Positions 62,502 through 64,000 of a stretch of 64,000 nucleotides of DNA are shown in pieces (position 1 is the stretch's first letter; every line of letters begins with the position of its first letter). Location of the stretch: NCBI RefSeq assembly GCF_030817315.1, contig NZ_JAUSZF010000001.1, positions 3,367,001 through 3,431,000 on the forward strand. The letters are read 5' to 3'. Under the pieces are notes generated by a model that ran no database searches, was not told where the DNA came from, and saw only the letters and a program-made list of their open reading frames with translations. This stretch comes from Sphingomonas faeni (lineage in GTDB: Bacteria > Pseudomonadota > Alphaproteobacteria > Sphingomonadales > Sphingomonadaceae). A program made the translations under genes and the position numbers.

Positions 62502-62530
62502 TGATACTCTAGCGTATCAATACAGTATCA
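62502..62530. promoter_or_regulatory. Three TGATAC half-sites
   Basis: TGATAC (62502-62507), GTATCA (62514-62519) and GTATCA (62525-62530) form a 6+6 inverted repeat plus a third copy 11 bp on. They lie in the gap upstream of the small membrane protein, a typical phage repressor-operator layout. Confidence 0.5.
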
Positions 62531-62580
62531 GGCCCTTAGCGCCATCTCGGTCACTAACGGCCTGGTACCGTCATTTTCGT

Positions 62581-63111
62581 TTACCGTGCCGGCAGATCGG
62601 CCACGGCAATCTGCCTCAGAAACTCTTCAATATTGGCCTGAACAGACCTGCTGGCAGACTTGCGAGCTCTGTTTGCGCCGGAATAATCGGAGGCTTTTCC
62701 GTCTGTCGTCACATCGGTCTTGAACACGGTCGCGCCGCTGTTCCGGTCGACCAGCTCGTACCGGGCCGTTGTGCGTGCGCCGTAGCCAAGCCCGCGAGAG
62801 TCGAGTTCCAGTATCTTCACGATGAGAGAAACCTTCCGGGTGGAGTCGTCCCGAAACAGCGCCATGCGCACGAGCGAATCGTCTAGGGTGCTTTTCCAAA
62901 GAGACGATACGTCAGCCTCTGCGCCGGCAGTGTTCATTTTGCCGACAGCCTCCTCTTTCGAAGCGACGGTCACGTTCGTCGATAGAAGGGCCGCGTCGAG
63001 CCGCTTGGTGCTTGGTGCAACATTGGCTGGTGAAAAGTTCAACGGAGCTACCGAGCATGCGGACAACAGCATAGCAGGCACAACCACCGCACAAAGCGCG
63101 TGAAATTTCAT
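62581..63111 (-). CDS. Putative phage lipoprotein
   Basis: The 176-residue lipoprotein from ATG 63111 (AAGGGGGA upstream) has signal KFHALCAVVVPAMLLSAC with lipobox at Cys 19 or so. The mature part is alpha/beta with VSLIVKILELDSRGLGYGARTTARYELVDRNSGATVFKTDV and ends VQANIEEFLRQIAVADLP, resembling outer-membrane-anchored lipoproteins of the LPS-assembly or spanin type. Lying between tail genes, it could be a cargo gene; I cannot decide. Confidence 0.6.
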   Translation of the reverse strand: MKFHALCAVVVPAMLLSACSVAPLNFSPANVAPSTKRLDAALLSTNVTVASKEEAVGKMNTAGAEADVSSLWKSTLDDSLVRMALFRDDSTRKVSLIVKILELDSRGLGYGARTTARYELVDRNSGATVFKTDVTTDGKASDYSGANRARKSASRSVQANIEEFLRQIAVADLPAR

Positions 63112-63265
63112 AGATCCCCCTTTTAATCTGCTGAAGTCAGCGGGCGGATTGGTCGCACGAGTCTGGAGCGCATGCAATCGCGCCTACCCGGTTGTCTGTT
63201 TCAGCCTTCGACGGGGGACGAGGCTTCGATCGCAGCGGCGTATCCCAGCGTCGCCACGCGTCTCA

Positions 63266-64000
63266 TCAGGTTACCGACGCGGCGACCGGGCCGATTGTAA
63301 TTGCCTCCAGCGCCGCGCCATCGGTGGCGACAATCCAATAGTTCCACGTGCCGGCCGCAACCATGTCCGTGACCAACTGGACTTGCCCTAACCCCCCGCC
63401 GTAGCTGTCGATGATCTTGGTGGCGGCTGAAAACGTAGCCGACGATCCGCGCCACACGTCGGACGCGAAAAAGCGAGAGTCGGTTGGGTTTTTCCAGGTC
63501 ACCTGCGCTTGCCCGATGCCACCCTGCACCGTCAGGTTCGTCGCAGGGGGCAGGACGGCAACAGTGGACAGGACAGAATACTCCCAGGCGGGTCCGCGTC
63601 CTGCGGTCGTCAGGTAGCGATAGCGGACGGTATAGTCCTCACCCTCCAGTAGGAGGTTGCTTACCGCCGTATCGTCGTTCACGGACATGGAAACCCACGG
63701 GTCGCTATCGCCTCCGGTGATGTCCGAAGTCAGGATATATTCGCCAAGGTATGTCGCGTCGTCACGAAGCGATGGCGGGAAGTCGATGCGGATCGCGCCG
63801 CCTGAGAGATAGACGTTCTCGCCAGCGATGGCTGGGTAAGAGACGACAGTGTCGCTGCCATCCACGACGGGCGCCGGCTGTTCCTCGCCGGCTAGGAGAG
63901 TCCACCGGCTCGGATCGATCGGAACCGCGCCGATGCTGGTGAAGATGCCGGCGTTGTCCAGTTCGACCGGCGTCGCGATCTCATAGATGCCGTCATAGAC
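63266..64000 (-). CDS. Phage tail-tip protein, C-terminal part
   Basis: The frame is open from the right edge (codon 63998-64000 in phase) to the stop at 63266, so this is the last 244 residues of a larger protein. It shows two fibronectin-III-like units: SDPWVSMSVNDDTAVSNLLLEGEDYTVRYRYLTTAGRGPAW, and ATNLTVQGGIGQAQVTWKNPTDSRFFASDVWRGSS...WNYWIVATDGA. Fn3 repeats in this position are typical of gpJ-type host-specificity proteins of siphophages and gene-transfer agents. The N-terminal bulk lies outside. Confidence 0.7.
   Translation of the reverse strand, partial: VYDGIYEIATPVELDNAGIFTSIGAVPIDPSRWTLLAGEEQPAPVVDGSDTVVSYPAIAGENVYLSGGAIRIDFPPSLRDDATYLGEYILTSDITGGDSDPWVSMSVNDDTAVSNLLLEGEDYTVRYRYLTTAGRGPAWEYSVLSTVAVLPPATNLTVQGGIGQAQVTWKNPTDSRFFASDVWRGSSATFSAATKIIDSYGGGLGQVQLVTDMVAAGTWNYWIVATDGAALEAITIGPVAASVT

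Noticed and set aside
1..64000. CRISPR arrays
   Set aside because: No regularly spaced 25-40 bp repeats were seen; the only periodic DNA is the 120-bp coding repeat at 58893-59372.

Overview
The window is GC-rich bacterial DNA that most resembles a sphingomonad (Alphaproteobacteria, Sphingomonadales). The case rests on three large TonB-dependent receptor genes (one broken), a DcaP-like porin, Tat- and lipobox-type leader peptides, IS21/IS1182/IS5 remnants, and several tiny proteins of a style I associate with Sphingomonas genomes. This is inference from gene content; no rRNA or tRNA gene is visible to confirm it.

Region 1 (1-12.5 kb) is mostly ordinary chromosome: a Tat-exported protein cut by the window edge, an HdeA-like periplasmic protein, a two-component sensor with a beta-propeller sensor domain and no adjacent response regulator, an orphan molybdopterin subunit of the xanthine dehydrogenase family, an MFS exporter with a divergent LysR regulator, an Old Yellow Enzyme, a CrcB fluoride channel and a second LysR. 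Region 2 (12.5-19.7 kb) is a catabolic unit. A TetR repressor faces a VOC protein, an FAD monooxygenase of the 2,6-dihydroxypyridine hydroxylase type, a DUF485/sodium symporter pair, a Tat-exported ACMSD-like amidohydrolase and a DcaP-like porin. Together they look like outer-membrane entry, inner-membrane uptake and ring attack of an unknown organic acid.

Region 3 (19.7-41 kb) is a patchwork with scars of mobile elements: an IS21 relic, a GAF-GGDEF-EAL protein with a possible leaderless promoter, a TonB receptor plus PhoD phosphatase operon, a dead alpha/beta hydrolase, a truncated IS1182 transposase, a DUF5131/TcmP pair, a resolvase relic, a second degradative operon (DsbA/FrnE-like, FAD monooxygenase, with an SDR nearby), an IS5 relic, a frameshifted alpha/beta hydrolase, and 3'-truncated DgcN and TonB receptor genes. 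Region 4 (41.8-46.7 kb) has an intact TonB receptor and an EmrB/QacA-type exporter split by a G8 run.

Region 5 (46.9-57.4 kb) is accessory DNA: a Swt1-like HEPN protein, an enlarged DinD protein, a tightly packed minus-strand operon of eight small unknown genes, a divergent ribbon-helix-helix gene with three repeated operator-like sites in the shared intergenic region, and a small protein with a HEPN-like RX4H motif. This is the best place in the window to look for an undescribed system. Region 6 (57.6-64 kb) has an RTX protein with four exact 40-residue repeats, then the tail end of a prophage or tailocin on the minus strand: tail-tip protein with Fn3-like domains, lipoprotein, small membrane protein, HTH protein, and a tail-associated GDSL esterase split by a one-base frameshift.
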